From: Rhodopirellula bahusiensis
Lineage (GTDB): Bacteria; Planctomycetota; Planctomycetia; Pirellulales; Pirellulaceae
Assembly (NCBI RefSeq): GCF_002727185.1
Contig: NZ_NIZW01000027.1
Span: forward strand, 1-64,000
DNA length: 64,000 bases
Reading direction: 5' to 3'
Below the pieces are notes generated by a model, which saw nothing but the letters and a program-made list of their open reading frames with translations, was not told where the DNA came from and did no database searches. This document shows positions 17,011 through 26,430 of the stretch, piece by piece; position 1 is the first letter of the stretch; each line of letters begins with the position of its first letter. The position numbers and the translations under genes are program-made.

Positions 17011-18330
17011 TCACTCGACGCTTCCGCTGACCTGATTCTTTTCGTCGGCTTGTTTTCGATACGCGATCCAACACAGGATCACCAACGAAATCGCCAAGCA
17101 AATCCCATTGAGGCTGGTGAAGATCCGCACCACAACTTCCGGCAAATCAAAACGCAGCAGGAACGTTCGCGTTGATAAATAATTGAGTGCCGGAAACGCC
17201 ATCAAGGCACACAAAACCCAACGAAGTTTGGGCGAGACACTCGCCCAACCGTCCAGCCTCGCCATCCAAGCCCCGGCAACAGGAGCAATCATCAGCAGCG
17301 AGTCGTAGGACTGATGGTACAAACTGACCAACAACGCGGTCAGCAAAACGCCGCCGGTCACGCCAGCAATCCCATCGTCCTCACCGCGTTTGGCTCGCAC
17401 AAATAAGACCCACATCGGGACAATCAACAACGCCGCCATCGCCAGAATGTGTGGCAAATCCCCAGGGTCTTCCCCTCGCCATTTCGCAATGATCGCAAAC
17501 AGATCAAGACGCGTCCAAGAATACACCGGCGACTCATCGTCCATCGATCGGTGAACCTCCTGCGTGTCGACAATCTGCTGCTGTAGGATCGAAACACCAG
17601 CGGCGATGTCGCCGTCACCTTCGTGGTGTGCAATCCAAGCCAGCGGCAACGCAGCACCAGCGATACTGAGCACGGCACCGATGATCAACGCTCGCCAATT
17701 GCCGCGAGCAAGCATGAGAAACCCAAGCGGCAAGATGTAGGTCGGCTTTGCCGAGACGACCAACAGTGCGAATGCTGCCCGAACGGGCCTGCGATCTGCC
17801 CAGACCACTGAAAGGAACGTCGCCAACACCAATTGAAAAGTGAAGTAACCATTGAACAACGTGATGTGACCACCACGGCTGTAAACCATCGCCATCGCGA
17901 TGCAGAGAACGGCATCCCAGCGTTTCGCGTAACCAGCTTCGCGAGCCACCAGAATTGCGATTGCCGCCAGCAGAAACAGCTGCAGAATCACATTCAACGC
18001 TTCGCCAACATGCAGCGGCAGCACCGCCAGCGGTGCATGCATCAACAAAATCACTGGCGAGAAGAACGGAATCTGCCTCGCGACCGGATACTTGGCGGCA
18101 TAGGCGTCGCTGTAAGGACTTTCACCCGCCAACACCGCTCGCGTGGGATAGTAAATCCCGTTGTGAAAATCGCAGAGCCCTTGATGCTCGGGATCAAATG
18201 GGCCGGGCGTTTGATAGTCCACGACAATGCGTGAGAACGTCGCCATCAAGCCCACCAGCAACAGCGCGGCAGCAATGATCGCGACGGTTCGGTTCCCTAC
18301 GGTCCAACCTTCCCGCGGGGCAGACGACAT
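17011..18330 (-). CDS. GT87-type (DUF2029) membrane glycosyltransferase-like protein
   Basis: This is a 439-residue polytopic inner-membrane protein with about ten hydrophobic segments. After the first membrane helix comes an outside loop with FDPEHQGLCDFHNGIYYPTRAVLAGESPYS, a pattern typical of GT87 polyprenyl-phosphate mannosyltransferases (DUF2029), where an acidic residue in the first loop is catalytic. The sugar and acceptor are unknown. It starts by ATGA overlap at the end of gpmI and so is translated from the same message. There is no functional link to glycolysis that the sequence shows. Confidence 0.75.
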   Translation of the reverse strand: MSSAPREGWTVGNRTVAIIAAALLLVGLMATFSRIVVDYQTPGPFDPEHQGLCDFHNGIYYPTRAVLAGESPYSDAYAAKYPVARQIPFFSPVILLMHAPLAVLPLHVGEALNVILQLFLLAAIAILVAREAGYAKRWDAVLCIAMAMVYSRGGHITLFNGYFTFQLVLATFLSVVWADRRPVRAAFALLVVSAKPTYILPLGFLMLARGNWRALIIGAVLSIAGAALPLAWIAHHEGDGDIAAGVSILQQQIVDTQEVHRSMDDESPVYSWTRLDLFAIIAKWRGEDPGDLPHILAMAALLIVPMWVLFVRAKRGEDDGIAGVTGGVLLTALLVSLYHQSYDSLLMIAPVAGAWMARLDGWASVSPKLRWVLCALMAFPALNYLSTRTFLLRFDLPEVVVRIFTSLNGICLAISLVILCWIAYRKQADEKNQVSGSVE

Positions 18331-19946
18331 CAGGCGTTCTGAGTTTCCATCAGAGGACGTCCCGTCATTTCAGGTGGCACTTCCAGTCCCATCAATGCCA
18401 AAACAGTGGGGGCGATGTCGGCTAATCGACCGCCTTCACGCAACGGTTTACCAACGAACTCAGGATCCACCACGATCAACGGGACCTGATAGGTCGTGTG
18501 TGCCGTGTGAGGACCACCAGTTTCTGGATCAATCATCTGCTCGCAGTTGCCGTGATCAGCGGTAACAACCAATGATCCGCCCGCGGCCAAAGTCGCGTCA
18601 ACAACGCGACCGACGCAAGCATCGACCTTTTCAACCGCTTCGATCGCGGCATTCAACACGCCCGTGTGACCAACCATGTCTCCATTGGCGTAGTTGACGA
18701 TGATCATGTCACAGGCTCCCGACTCAATTTGCTCGAGCACCTTTTCCGTGATGCCTTCGGCGGACATCTCCGGCTTTTGATCGTAGGTGGATACATCACG
18801 AGGCGATTGTGCCATGCCCCATTCTTCTTCAGCGAACGGATCGTCTCGATAGTCGTTGAAGAAGAACGTGACGTGCGGGTACTTCTCGGTTTCCGCACAA
18901 CGGAATTGATGCAGTCCTTTGGAAGCCACGTATTCACCCAAGATGTTCGGCATCTTGGCTGGCTTCACAAAAATCACTTCGACGGGCAGGCCAGTTTCGT
19001 AACCCGTCATCGTCGCGAAATACAGGTTGTCGATCTTTTCGCCACGATCGAATCCGCCGCCCGGAATGTCTTTCCATGCCGCGTCATCAAACGTGAACGC
19101 TTTCGTGATTTCTCGCGTTCGGTCGCCGCGGTAGTTCATGAACAAAACCGCGTCGCCGGGCTGGACCGTGATCGGCGATCCACCCTCGGGAACGATGGAC
19201 GATGCCGTGATGAACTCGTCGCCGTCCCGACTGCTTTCGGTTGGATTGGCGTAATAACTCTCGATCGCGGCGCTGGCACTCGGGAAGGTTTGCCCCTTGC
19301 CTTGAGTCATCAAATTGTAAGACGCCTCGACTCGTTCCCAACGCAGGTCACGATCCATCGCATAGAAACGCCCGATCACGGAAGCGACAACGCCGACACC
19401 GGATGCGGCGCAGTGATCAGTCAGTTGAGAGACAAATTTCAGCCCGCCACGCGGTGAGGTGTCGCGACCGTCGGTGATCGCGTGAATCGCAAGCTGATCA
19501 CCAGTCAAACCATTTCGCTTGGCCAAATCGATCACGGCGATTCCATGCTGCAGATCGCTGTGCACTCGGCCGTCTGACATCAGTCCCAACAAGTGCAGTC
19601 GACCACCGTTCTTCTTCACATGTTCAATGGCGCCAGTGACGACCGGATTACTGAAGAAAGACTCGTCCCGAATCGCCCGCGTGATCCGCATGACTTCTTG
19701 GTCAACGATTCTGCCGGCACCAATGTTTTGGTGACCGACTTCACTGTTCCCCATCACGCCAGCGGGCAAGCCAACGTCTTCGCCAGAAGTGTGGATCAGA
19801 ACACTGGGATATTCCTGGGTCAGTTTTTCATCGACCGGAGTGTTGGCCAAATGAACGGCGTTGCATTCGTTCCACTTTGGATCGGGGTTCTGCCCCCAAC
19901 CATCACGGACGATCAAAACAACGGGGCGACGACGAGTGGCAGTCAT
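18330..19946 (-). CDS. gpmI: 2,3-bisphosphoglycerate-independent phosphoglycerate mutase
   Basis: This 538-residue glycolytic enzyme interconverts 3- and 2-phosphoglycerate using two metal ions. The alkaline phosphatase-fold motifs are present: LIVRDGWG, catalytic Ser in MGNSEVGHQNIGAGR, substrate-binding DGRDTSPRG, MNYRGDR, and late metal motifs NYANGDMVGHTG and VVTADHGNCEQM. The usual LDGWG is RDGWG here. The ATG at 19946 fits the family; another lies at 19961. It heads a two-gene operon with the GT87-like gene. Confidence 0.95.
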   Translation of the reverse strand: MTATRRRPVVLIVRDGWGQNPDPKWNECNAVHLANTPVDEKLTQEYPSVLIHTSGEDVGLPAGVMGNSEVGHQNIGAGRIVDQEVMRITRAIRDESFFSNPVVTGAIEHVKKNGGRLHLLGLMSDGRVHSDLQHGIAVIDLAKRNGLTGDQLAIHAITDGRDTSPRGGLKFVSQLTDHCAASGVGVVASVIGRFYAMDRDLRWERVEASYNLMTQGKGQTFPSASAAIESYYANPTESSRDGDEFITASSIVPEGGSPITVQPGDAVLFMNYRGDRTREITKAFTFDDAAWKDIPGGGFDRGEKIDNLYFATMTGYETGLPVEVIFVKPAKMPNILGEYVASKGLHQFRCAETEKYPHVTFFFNDYRDDPFAEEEWGMAQSPRDVSTYDQKPEMSAEGITEKVLEQIESGACDMIIVNYANGDMVGHTGVLNAAIEAVEKVDACVGRVVDATLAAGGSLVVTADHGNCEQMIDPETGGPHTAHTTYQVPLIVVDPEFVGKPLREGGRLADIAPTVLALMGLEVPPEMTGRPLMETQNA

Positions 19947-20092
19947 GGAGGTCAAAACCAAAGTATGTGCGGAACAAGAACAATCCCAGTCGGATGTTCA
20001 CGCCAAGGATCGACTCCAAGTGTCGGTGAATCCAACAAGGGGAAGTAGCCTGGAACAGCTAAAAATAAGAACTATCGAACTGGCGGAAGCGA

Positions 20093-20476
20093 TCAACCGT
20101 CGACGTTGGTCGAACCGGTGACTTTATCGCTGTACATCGCCAATTTCCCGAGCACCTGATCGATGGCGTGAGAGGAGACGTTGTTTGCTTCCAACGCATC
20201 CGTCAAGTGCCCGCAGAATTTAGAGAAATGGGCTCCGGTGATTCCACGCCCGGCATGGACCTTCGTCAGGTCCGCACCGGTGTATTGGATATCACCTGAA
20301 GTGATCGACGCAATGAACTCGGTCTGCATCCGAGCCAATTTCTCAATGGGGACCCCATCAAAAAAATGAGTCAACTCGGGGTCCGCGAGAACACGGACAT
20401 ACATCTCGTCGACAACACGACGGACTCCGTCCATGCCACCAAGTTGGCCGAGCAAGTCGTCTTCGGGTTGACTCAT
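20093..20476 (-). CDS. glbN: group I truncated haemoglobin
   Basis: This 127-residue haem protein binds oxygen or nitric oxide. The 2-over-2 globin pattern fits: LLGQLGGMDGVRRVVDEMY (helix B), FFDG at the CD turn (Phe CD1), MQTEFI, and KVHAGRGIT with the proximal histidine, followed by HFSKFCGHL. Length is typical. GGAG lies about 11 bp upstream of the start. It follows the TIM-barrel gene by 21 bp on the same strand and is probably co-transcribed with it. Confidence 0.9.
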   Translation of the reverse strand: MSQPEDDLLGQLGGMDGVRRVVDEMYVRVLADPELTHFFDGVPIEKLARMQTEFIASITSGDIQYTGADLTKVHAGRGITGAHFSKFCGHLTDALEANNVSSHAIDQVLGKLAMYSDKVTGSTNVDG

Positions 20477-20497
20477 GATGGAAGATCTCCAGCTGGA

Positions 20498-21415
20498 TCA
20501 CATAGGGGTCGGTTCGTAAGGAATGTCTTCAATCAGATCCATTGGCAATGGAGCCACGGTCATGCCGGCTTCCTTGCAAATGCCATCGATCGCTTCCTGG
20601 GATTTTTGAACCAAGAATTCGCGAGTCTGACCTTTGTACTGCGAAGTCGAAGCAGTCGGGCTCATTGGACCGCTGAAGTTGGTCTCGTTCAGGTGGCCGA
20701 CCACCTTCACGTGATCCAAAGTCACACCATTCATTTCAGGAAGCAAACGATCGGTCGACTTCACAGTCGCCAAGTCAGCTTCTTCAGGAACGGAACCAAG
20801 ACGCAGTGCAACGATCTTCTCACCCGAGATCTCACTGAGCTGATCCATGGCACCGTCGCCAACGACCCAGTCCCATGTGTCGATCACGTAGCCAACGTTT
20901 TCGTTTGGCACTGCGTCAACCAAAGCACGGAAAGTCTCGACGTTGTTGACGAAGGTGAACTCTTTTCCTTCCAACAATTCAGCACCGGCACGGAAGCCAA
21001 TGCCAAGCTTGATTTCGCGTTGTCCCAAGACATCCGCGATTTGCCCCAAACGGTTGCGTTGGACGTCAAAGAACTCATTGAACGGCAGGCGATTCGTTGC
21101 GGCGGGGACGCGAATCAAGGCACGTTCCGCACCGAGCTGTTGAGCGATTTCGCCAAGCGGGTGCAGTTGAGCAACCGCTGCGGTGAAGGTGTCGTCATCG
21201 GAATCCAAATCGATCGCCAATTGGAACGAACCGATTTTGATTTCCGAAGCCTTCAAGTACTTCGAGGCGTCTTCGAAAGTGGTCCGTTGCGAACGACGAA
21301 GCATGTCGTGCATGTCGACATCCATGCCACGGAAGGCATACGTCAGGGCCAATTCGATCAACTCGCTTTGACGACCGTTGATACCAAGCGCGGAAGGACA
21401 GAAGTTTTTAAACAT
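20498..21415 (-). CDS. sugar phosphate isomerase/epimerase-like TIM barrel protein
   Basis: This 305-residue protein has the AP-endonuclease-2/xylose-isomerase-like TIM barrel pattern: ELIELALTYAFRGMDVDM, SFQLAIDLD, GAERALIRVP, LGIGFRAGAELL, VGYVIDTWDW and a C-terminal metal-type segment. The acidic and histidine residues of the standard metal site are only partly evident (Asp in IDTWDW, Glu in RAGAEL), so an enzymatic role is likely but not sure. AGGA precedes the ATG. It lies upstream of the truncated haemoglobin gene. Confidence 0.75.
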   Translation of the reverse strand: MFKNFCPSALGINGRQSELIELALTYAFRGMDVDMHDMLRRSQRTTFEDASKYLKASEIKIGSFQLAIDLDSDDDTFTAAVAQLHPLGEIAQQLGAERALIRVPAATNRLPFNEFFDVQRNRLGQIADVLGQREIKLGIGFRAGAELLEGKEFTFVNNVETFRALVDAVPNENVGYVIDTWDWVVGDGAMDQLSEISGEKIVALRLGSVPEEADLATVKSTDRLLPEMNGVTLDHVKVVGHLNETNFSGPMSPTASTSQYKGQTREFLVQKSQEAIDGICKEAGMTVAPLPMDLIEDIPYEPTPM

Positions 21416-21501
21416 GGTGATTCCTAATTTGATTTGTATGGATTGTTTGAGATGGTTTTACGATTGAGTCAGAACCGCAGTGACGAACACCGCGTTCATG
21501 A

Positions 21502-23259
21502 TCAACGACGACGACCGCGAGAGTTGCCACCGCCGCTTTGGCCGCGGCCTCCGCGAGAAGGCTGACTTTTGCGGCCTTTCAAATTGCTGTCGACAATCTG
21601 ATTGACGATTTCATCCCAAGTTGGAATGTCAGGATCCTTTTTGCGAGAATCCTTTCGTTCACCGCGACGTCCGCGTGACGACGATCGCTCGCCATCACGG
21701 CCTGAACCGCTGGATCGTTCTGAGTTGCTCGAACGCTCTGAACCGCCGTCTCGTGTGGAACCGCCCGAGCGTTCTCGGTCATTGTCCCGGTCACGATTGC
21801 GGCCACCGCGAGATCGCGAACGACCTCGAGACCGAGTTTCGTTTTCACCCTCGGAATCATTGCTTTCCAAATCAACCGAATCGTCATCGTCGGCGAATGC
21901 AAATCGCGGCAACTCGTCGTCAATCGAGTCATCATCTTTTGGCGATTCCGAACCGCGGCCACTGCGAGCCTTCACGTCAGAAGAATCGCGTTCTTCTCGT
22001 CCGCGTCCGCCACGTCGTCGACCACCACGACGCGAACGTCGTCGGCCCGCACGAGGCTCGTCATCATCTGAATCTTCGCGTGAACGTTTCGAGTCGCGAT
22101 CCGAAGATGGCTCATCGACCGATCCGTCATCAACGAACAAATCCGCTGCGAAGGAATCGTCATCCGATTCCAGGTCTGAATCATCCCAAGACTTGCTGCG
22201 AGTTTCCTCACGTCCGCCGGAGCGACTTTTATCGCCGCGACCGGGTTTTGAACGTTCGCTGCTGGAGCGATCCGAGTCTGAACGATCCGCCTTGGGACGT
22301 TCTTCTGAACCACGATCTGAATCCGATCGCTCACTGCGTCGCCCGCCGCGACGTCGACGACGCCCGCGAGTTTCGGATGCGTCGGAATCGGATTTTTCGC
22401 GATCACCGCGAGGCGTCTCCGACCGGCTTTTCACGACGACGTCTGAATCAGACATTTTTTGTCGTTGCCCGCGACGGCCACCACGACCGCTACGTGACTG
22501 AGGCTCAGAAGCCTTCTCTTCCGAGGACTCATCTTGCGAGTCTTCTGATTCACGACCACGCCGACTGCGTCCGCCACGGCCACGACCATTTCTTTCGCGG
22601 TCAGGCTTTGCGGCGGCAGGCTTGTCGTCTTCGTCAACCGAATCGGCATCCCAGCCGACGATATCACCGGTATCGGCAGCAATCAGATCGGACTCGTCAT
22701 CGAACGCTTCCACCTCGGAAGCTTCTTCAGTACCCGAGTCATCGTTGCCGAGCAAGCCGCTCGCGAATCCACCGCCGCTGCTGCTCTTGCGAGGCGGTTC
22801 TCCCAAATCGGGATCGCCACGATGTTTACGATCGCGTTTGGAACCGGGCGATTCGTCCCCGCCCGATTTCAGCTGCGTCTCTCGCTTTGAAATCTTCGAT
22901 TCGGCGGCACCAAAACCCGATGGCGTATCGTCGGATTCGTCGCCACTTTCATCGGCGTCGTCATCCGAGATTCCAAAACCTGGCAACTTCGGCGGTGGCT
23001 TAACGGCTGCCAAAGCTTGCAGCACGTCGTCGGCACCTTCATCCGGTTCCGAGAAAGCAGACACTTTCTTCGCGGACGGCTCCGAGGTTTCTTTGGGTTC
23101 AGGAGCGACTGCGTCGGGTTCCGCATCTTTCGATTCAGCGGTCTCCGCAACGGGCTCTGGCTCAGCAGCAGGTTTTGCAGGCTCTTCTTTGACTGCGGGA
23201 CGATCTGGCGGTTTGGGTGTCCCCAACAAACTCGCGAGGATATTCCAATTGTCTGGCAT
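21502..23259 (-). CDS. very large disordered RG/SD-rich protein of unknown function
   Basis: This 585-residue protein is almost wholly low complexity. The ends look ordered: MPDNWNILASLLGTPKPPDR at the start and IPTWDEIVNQIVDSNLKGRK near residue 550. Between are Pro/Glu/Ala-rich (20-90), acidic (DDDADESGDESDD), and long Arg/Gly/Ser/Asp-rich parts with repeats such as GRRRSRRGGRRRGGRG and SERSSNSERSSGSGRDG. It has no enzyme motif, signal peptide or membrane helix. RGG-type arrays often bind RNA, so an RNA-binding or condensate-forming role is plausible but unproven. The ATG at 23259 starts the conserved-looking segment; an upstream ATG at 23352 adds a basic tail. Because its codons are so biased, the opposite strand is also open. 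Confidence 0.75.
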   Translation of the reverse strand: MPDNWNILASLLGTPKPPDRPAVKEEPAKPAAEPEPVAETAESKDAEPDAVAPEPKETSEPSAKKVSAFSEPDEGADDVLQALAAVKPPPKLPGFGISDDDADESGDESDDTPSGFGAAESKISKRETQLKSGGDESPGSKRDRKHRGDPDLGEPPRKSSSGGGFASGLLGNDDSGTEEASEVEAFDDESDLIAADTGDIVGWDADSVDEDDKPAAAKPDRERNGRGRGGRSRRGRESEDSQDESSEEKASEPQSRSGRGGRRGQRQKMSDSDVVVKSRSETPRGDREKSDSDASETRGRRRRRGGRRSERSDSDRGSEERPKADRSDSDRSSSERSKPGRGDKSRSGGREETRSKSWDDSDLESDDDSFAADLFVDDGSVDEPSSDRDSKRSREDSDDDEPRAGRRRSRRGGRRRGGRGREERDSSDVKARSGRGSESPKDDDSIDDELPRFAFADDDDSVDLESNDSEGENETRSRGRSRSRGGRNRDRDNDRERSGGSTRDGGSERSSNSERSSGSGRDGERSSSRGRRGERKDSRKKDPDIPTWDEIVNQIVDSNLKGRKSQPSRGGRGQSGGGNSRGRRR

Positions 23260-23743
23260 GTGGTTTCCAATGCGACGCCAACCAGCGAATCGAAGGAGCC
23301 AGTCGAAAAAGGCTCGGAATGCGTTAGCTAGGCGTCGACAAAAAGTGTGCAATGATCTGAACTGGCTTCAATCGCGGCGTGGACTCTGCCTGCGTGCAGG
23401 AAACCGGTTCGTGGGCCGACCGACATCGATTGATCGGGCTTCGCACCCCAGCAACGACACCCTCTTCTCTACAAGAGTGTCCCTCTGGTACCCGATTTTT
23501 CTCGAGCAATTTTGCAATGGGGCGACGAGGCATCGCGGCAAGCGCGTCATCAATGGACGATCCGTCGGATTGTCAAGCCGCTAGGTATAACGTTCGGACG
23601 ATTTTCGCCCAAGGGTGAATCAACGTCCCCAGCCCGATTTCGAGGGTTTCGAACCGAAATCCAAGCCCCAGTGAACCGAATGCGGCCTCCGGCAACGTTT
23701 CGAGTCACCCAGCAAACATTGCCGCCGACTCACCACGATGCAA
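23260..23743. other. intergenic region, no gene seen
   Basis: These 484 bp lie between the end of the agmatine deiminase gene and the start of the disordered protein gene, both on the minus strand. Short open frames exist on both strands but none has a family motif or signal peptide. It should hold the promoter of the disordered protein gene. I see no clear terminator or repeat. Confidence 0.5.
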
Positions 23744-24817
23744 TCAAATCGCGGCTGGCTCGTGGCAACTGGCACAGTGCAACGCTCCCAACCCCCAAGC
23801 AATGTCGAAACAATCCACTCCGACGATTTCGACGCCCGGGCACAACTCACGCAGCAACGCCAAGGCCCGCTCATCGCTGACCGGCGAACGAAAGGTTGGC
23901 ACCAGCATGCGATCAGGCCCCAGCCGCAAAAAATTGCAGTAGCTCTGCGGCACAGCGGCACCATCCACCTGCCGAGGTGGCGGGGTCGGCAATCGATGAA
24001 CTGAAACAGCCGGCTCCGTTTGCCTCGACCACAATCGCAACTGACGAAAATTGGCCTCCAGCCCTGGGTAGTTCTCGTCTTCCTCGGAGCCTGCCACCGC
24101 ACAAACCACGTTCTCAGCGTCCAAGAATCGTGCGATCTGATCGATGTGTCCGTCTGTGTCGTCGCCCGCGGGAGCCCCGCCGTCGATCCAAACGATTTCC
24201 TCCACACCGAGGCACTGATTCAGCCGCTGAGAAATCTGCTCTTGCGAAAGCCCGGGATTGCGAGCGGGATCCATCAAGCAGCCCGGGTTCACCAACAACC
24301 GCCCTGCCCCATCGGTTTCCAAGGCCCCACCTTCCAGTGTCAAAGTGCCATCGAGGCACTTCAAACCCGCGATTTTCGCGATTTTCGCACCGGCGGCCGC
24401 ATCGGAATCAAAGGGCTCATACTTTCCGCCCCAAGCATTGAAATGCCAATTGATCGCCACGCGTTGTCCGTCCGAGCCGAAAACAAACGTCGGCCCGTAA
24501 TCTCGGATCCAGCAATCATTGGTCGGAATATCGACGATTTGCAGCGAATCGCTTTCCACCAACCCAACGCGTTTCAGATGTTCGCGACAATCCTCCGCGA
24601 CTGAACCTGCCGCGAGAATGCGCAAAGGCGTGGACTCGTGGATGGCGAGGACAAACCGAGCGAAAGCTGCCGGCACCGACTCAAAGTGGCCCGGCCAGGT
24701 ACCTCGATTGTGCGGCCAAGCCAACCAAACAGCTGCGCATGGCTCCCATTCGGCGGGAAAGCGATAGCTGCTTGATGCCGACGGGCCGGCAGAAGATGGA
24801 GAAACCGGCACGTTCAA
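23744..24817 (-). CDS. agmatine deiminase family protein (peptidylarginine deiminase-like)
   Basis: This 357-residue member of the guanidine-modifying fold is predicted to hydrolyse agmatine to N-carbamoylputrescine and ammonia. Family motifs are RFPAEWEPCAAVWLAWPHN at the start, TNDCWIRDYGPTFV (substrate Asp), EGGALETDG, GAPAGDDTDGHIDQIARFL (Glu/Asp/His) and the nucleophile Cys in GALHCASCHEP. The end differs from the common GGGNIHC-type sequence, having GLGALHC, so substrate could be altered. It starts 10 bp after the small basic protein gene. Confidence 0.87.
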   Translation of the reverse strand: MNVPVSPSSAGPSASSSYRFPAEWEPCAAVWLAWPHNRGTWPGHFESVPAAFARFVLAIHESTPLRILAAGSVAEDCREHLKRVGLVESDSLQIVDIPTNDCWIRDYGPTFVFGSDGQRVAINWHFNAWGGKYEPFDSDAAAGAKIAKIAGLKCLDGTLTLEGGALETDGAGRLLVNPGCLMDPARNPGLSQEQISQRLNQCLGVEEIVWIDGGAPAGDDTDGHIDQIARFLDAENVVCAVAGSEEDENYPGLEANFRQLRLWSRQTEPAVSVHRLPTPPPRQVDGAAVPQSYCNFLRLGPDRMLVPTFRSPVSDERALALLRELCPGVEIVGVDCFDIAWGLGALHCASCHEPAAI

Positions 24818-24827
24818 ACGCTCAGCC

Positions 24828-25118
24828 TTACTCGACTTTAATTTCTTCCTTGACCTTCTGAACGAAGTGAGGCGCTTTGCCTCCCTTGCTCAGTTCTTCG
24901 GAGCGTTTGAGCGCTTCGTCCTTTTGGTCGAACTCGAAAACGGCAACCCGTTTCAAGTTCTGACTGAAGACACCCCAATAAAGCCGCAAGCGAACATCAG
25001 CGGCCGCCTTTTTAGTTTTCCGGCTGGACGCTTTTTTTCGCTTGGCCTCAGCGGCCAACTTTTCAGCGGCTTCTGCTTCGGCAGCTTTTTCCTGACGGCT
25101 GATGACCTTTCGAGCCAT
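24828..25118 (-). CDS. small basic conserved-looking protein
   Basis: This is a 96-residue cytoplasmic protein I do not recognise. Residues 8-42 form a Lys/Ala/Glu-rich helix; residues 43-96 look folded, with RLRLYWGVFSQNLKRVAVFEFDQKDEAL and PHFVQKVKEEI. That segment resembles small beta-alpha-beta modules. Its stop is 10 bp before the agmatine deiminase ATG, so the two are likely an operon. It is divergent from hpf across 260 bp. Confidence 0.7.
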   Translation of the reverse strand: MARKVISRQEKAAEAEAAEKLAAEAKRKKASSRKTKKAAADVRLRLYWGVFSQNLKRVAVFEFDQKDEALKRSEELSKGGKAPHFVQKVKEEIKVE

Positions 25119-25378
25119 AAATCAGAGCTGTGGGGGTTGGAGGGTGGACAATCAAAAACCAATGGACGAACTGCGAAGCGTATCCATTCACCAACGTTTT
25201 GTCACGGGGCTAGCGTCTAAAGCGGCGAGCAATGTGAAAAATTGCCCAAAAGGATCGCTGTTCGCGTGCGACAAAGTCGGCTACGCTTGGTTTTGTGGAC
25301 GACGGGCCCGACACGGCTAACATTGGCCTTCCGGTTCGGTCGCACGAATCTCAAATAGTAAACAGCAAGAGGTTGAGC

Positions 25379-25720
25379 ATGCAGGTGAACGTTTCCGCCC
25401 GTCACGGGGCATTGCAACCCGGCGACCAAGCATTGGTCGAAGAAAAGGCCCTCAAACTGCGACGTCTTTACGATCGAGTGAATGCGATCGACGTCACAAT
25501 CGACCTCGAGAACCTCGACAAACCTCACGTCGAATTTCGAATCTCCGTCGAGCATTCCGATGACTTGATTGCGCACGCTGAGGCGACCACCGTCATCGCT
25601 GCCCTGGACGCCGCCATCCCAAAAGCTGAACAGCAATTGCGGAAGCTGAAAGAGAAAAAGACCGAACATCGCGCCACCGCCCACAAACACATCGAAAGCG
25701 TCGACACCAACGACGAATGA
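25379..25720 (+). CDS. hpf: ribosome hibernation promoting factor / RaiA family (short form)
   Basis: This 113-residue protein binds the 30S subunit and silences ribosomes in stationary phase. The fold pattern matches: MQVNVSARHGAL, LVEEKALKLRRLYDRV, IDVTIDLEN, VEFRISVEH, then the helix ALDAAIPKAEQQLRKLKEKK. It is the short form without the C-terminal dimer domain. The placement just upstream of ptsN matches many bacteria (hpf-ptsN). The ATG at 25379 follows GAGGTTGAGC. The gap to ptsN is 84 bp. Confidence 0.9.
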   Translation: MQVNVSARHGALQPGDQALVEEKALKLRRLYDRVNAIDVTIDLENLDKPHVEFRISVEHSDDLIAHAEATTVIAALDAAIPKAEQQLRKLKEKKTEHRATAHKHIESVDTNDE

Positions 25721-25804
25721 GCCCTCGGCCCGTCCTCGTTGCGAATCCGTGCCGGCTTTTCATCTAAACGCTTCCATTCATTCGCATTTCAGACAATTTG
25801 TTCC

Positions 25805-26284
25805 ATGAAGTTTTCCGACTTTGTTAAGACCGGCGCCATCCGCGCCGAATTGACCGCCACGACCAAAGAAGCGGTGATCGACGAGCTGGTTCAGTCACTC
25901 CTCGATGCCGGCGAAATTTCCGCTGACCAGCGTGACGACATCGTCGCCGCGATCATGAAACGGGAAGAACTCGGCAGCACCGGCATTGGCCGCGGAGTCG
26001 CCGTCCCTCACACCAAGCACCCCAGCGTTCAACAATTGGTTGGCACGGTGGGCGTCAGCGAGCAAGGAGTCGACTTCGACTCGCTCGACGGCGAACGCGT
26101 TCAGTTGTTCTTCCTCTTGATCAGCCCGCCCGAACGCCCCGGCGATCACCTGCGTGCTCTCGAGAACATTTCGCGTCAATTGCGTGACGAGTCGTTCTGT
26201 CGCTTCCTCAAACAGAGCAAGACTGCTGACGACATCCAACAATTGCTGCAAGAAGCCGACGACAACCAGTTTGCTGCCGGTTGA
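25805..26284 (+). CDS. ptsN: PTS EIIA-Ntr/fructose-type phosphocarrier
   Basis: This 159-residue EIIA domain accepts phosphate from HPr on His69 in GVAVPHTKH. Other family parts are IRAELTATTKEAVIDELVQSL and ELGSTGIGRG. No EIIB or EIIC follows, so it fits the regulatory nitrogen-type PTS rather than sugar import. It is the second gene of the run hpf-ptsN-small ORF-ptsH-ptsI. The symbol is by family and neighbourhood. Confidence 0.88.
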   Translation: MKFSDFVKTGAIRAELTATTKEAVIDELVQSLLDAGEISADQRDDIVAAIMKREELGSTGIGRGVAVPHTKHPSVQQLVGTVGVSEQGVDFDSLDGERVQLFFLLISPPERPGDHLRALENISRQLRDESFCRFLKQSKTADDIQQLLQEADDNQFAAG

Positions 26285-26313
26285 ACGTTTTTCTGCTGAA
26301 CCAATCCTTCAAC

Positions 26314-26430
26314 ATGAACGAACATCAAGGCAAACCCCAGCCAGACTCGCTCGATAGCGGCCCTGTGCTCCGTCCTGCTGTTTCTCACAATGTTGATTCC
26401 ACTGTCACCCGCCCCGCGGTGATCGCATGA
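26314..26430 (+). CDS. possible 38-residue ORF coupled to ptsH
   Basis: An ATG at 26314 opens a 38-codon frame with the start MNEHQGKPQPDSLDSGPVLR. Its TGA overlaps the HPr ATG as ATGA at 26427-26430, the usual mark of translational coupling. The peptide is Pro/Ser/Asp-rich, with no membrane segment or known motif. The start lies 29 bp after the ptsN stop. It may only be a way to link translation of the two PTS genes, or chance. Confidence 0.4.
   Translation: MNEHQGKPQPDSLDSGPVLRPAVSHNVDSTVTRPAVIA

Noticed and set aside
20366-21427. Plus-strand open frame of 353 codons
   Set aside because: Antisense to the isomerase and haemoglobin genes, whose protein motifs are clear.
21602-23003. Two long plus-strand frames (299 and 460 codons)
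   Set aside because: They mirror the Arg/Ser/Asp-rich minus-strand gene; repetitive codons leave all frames open.
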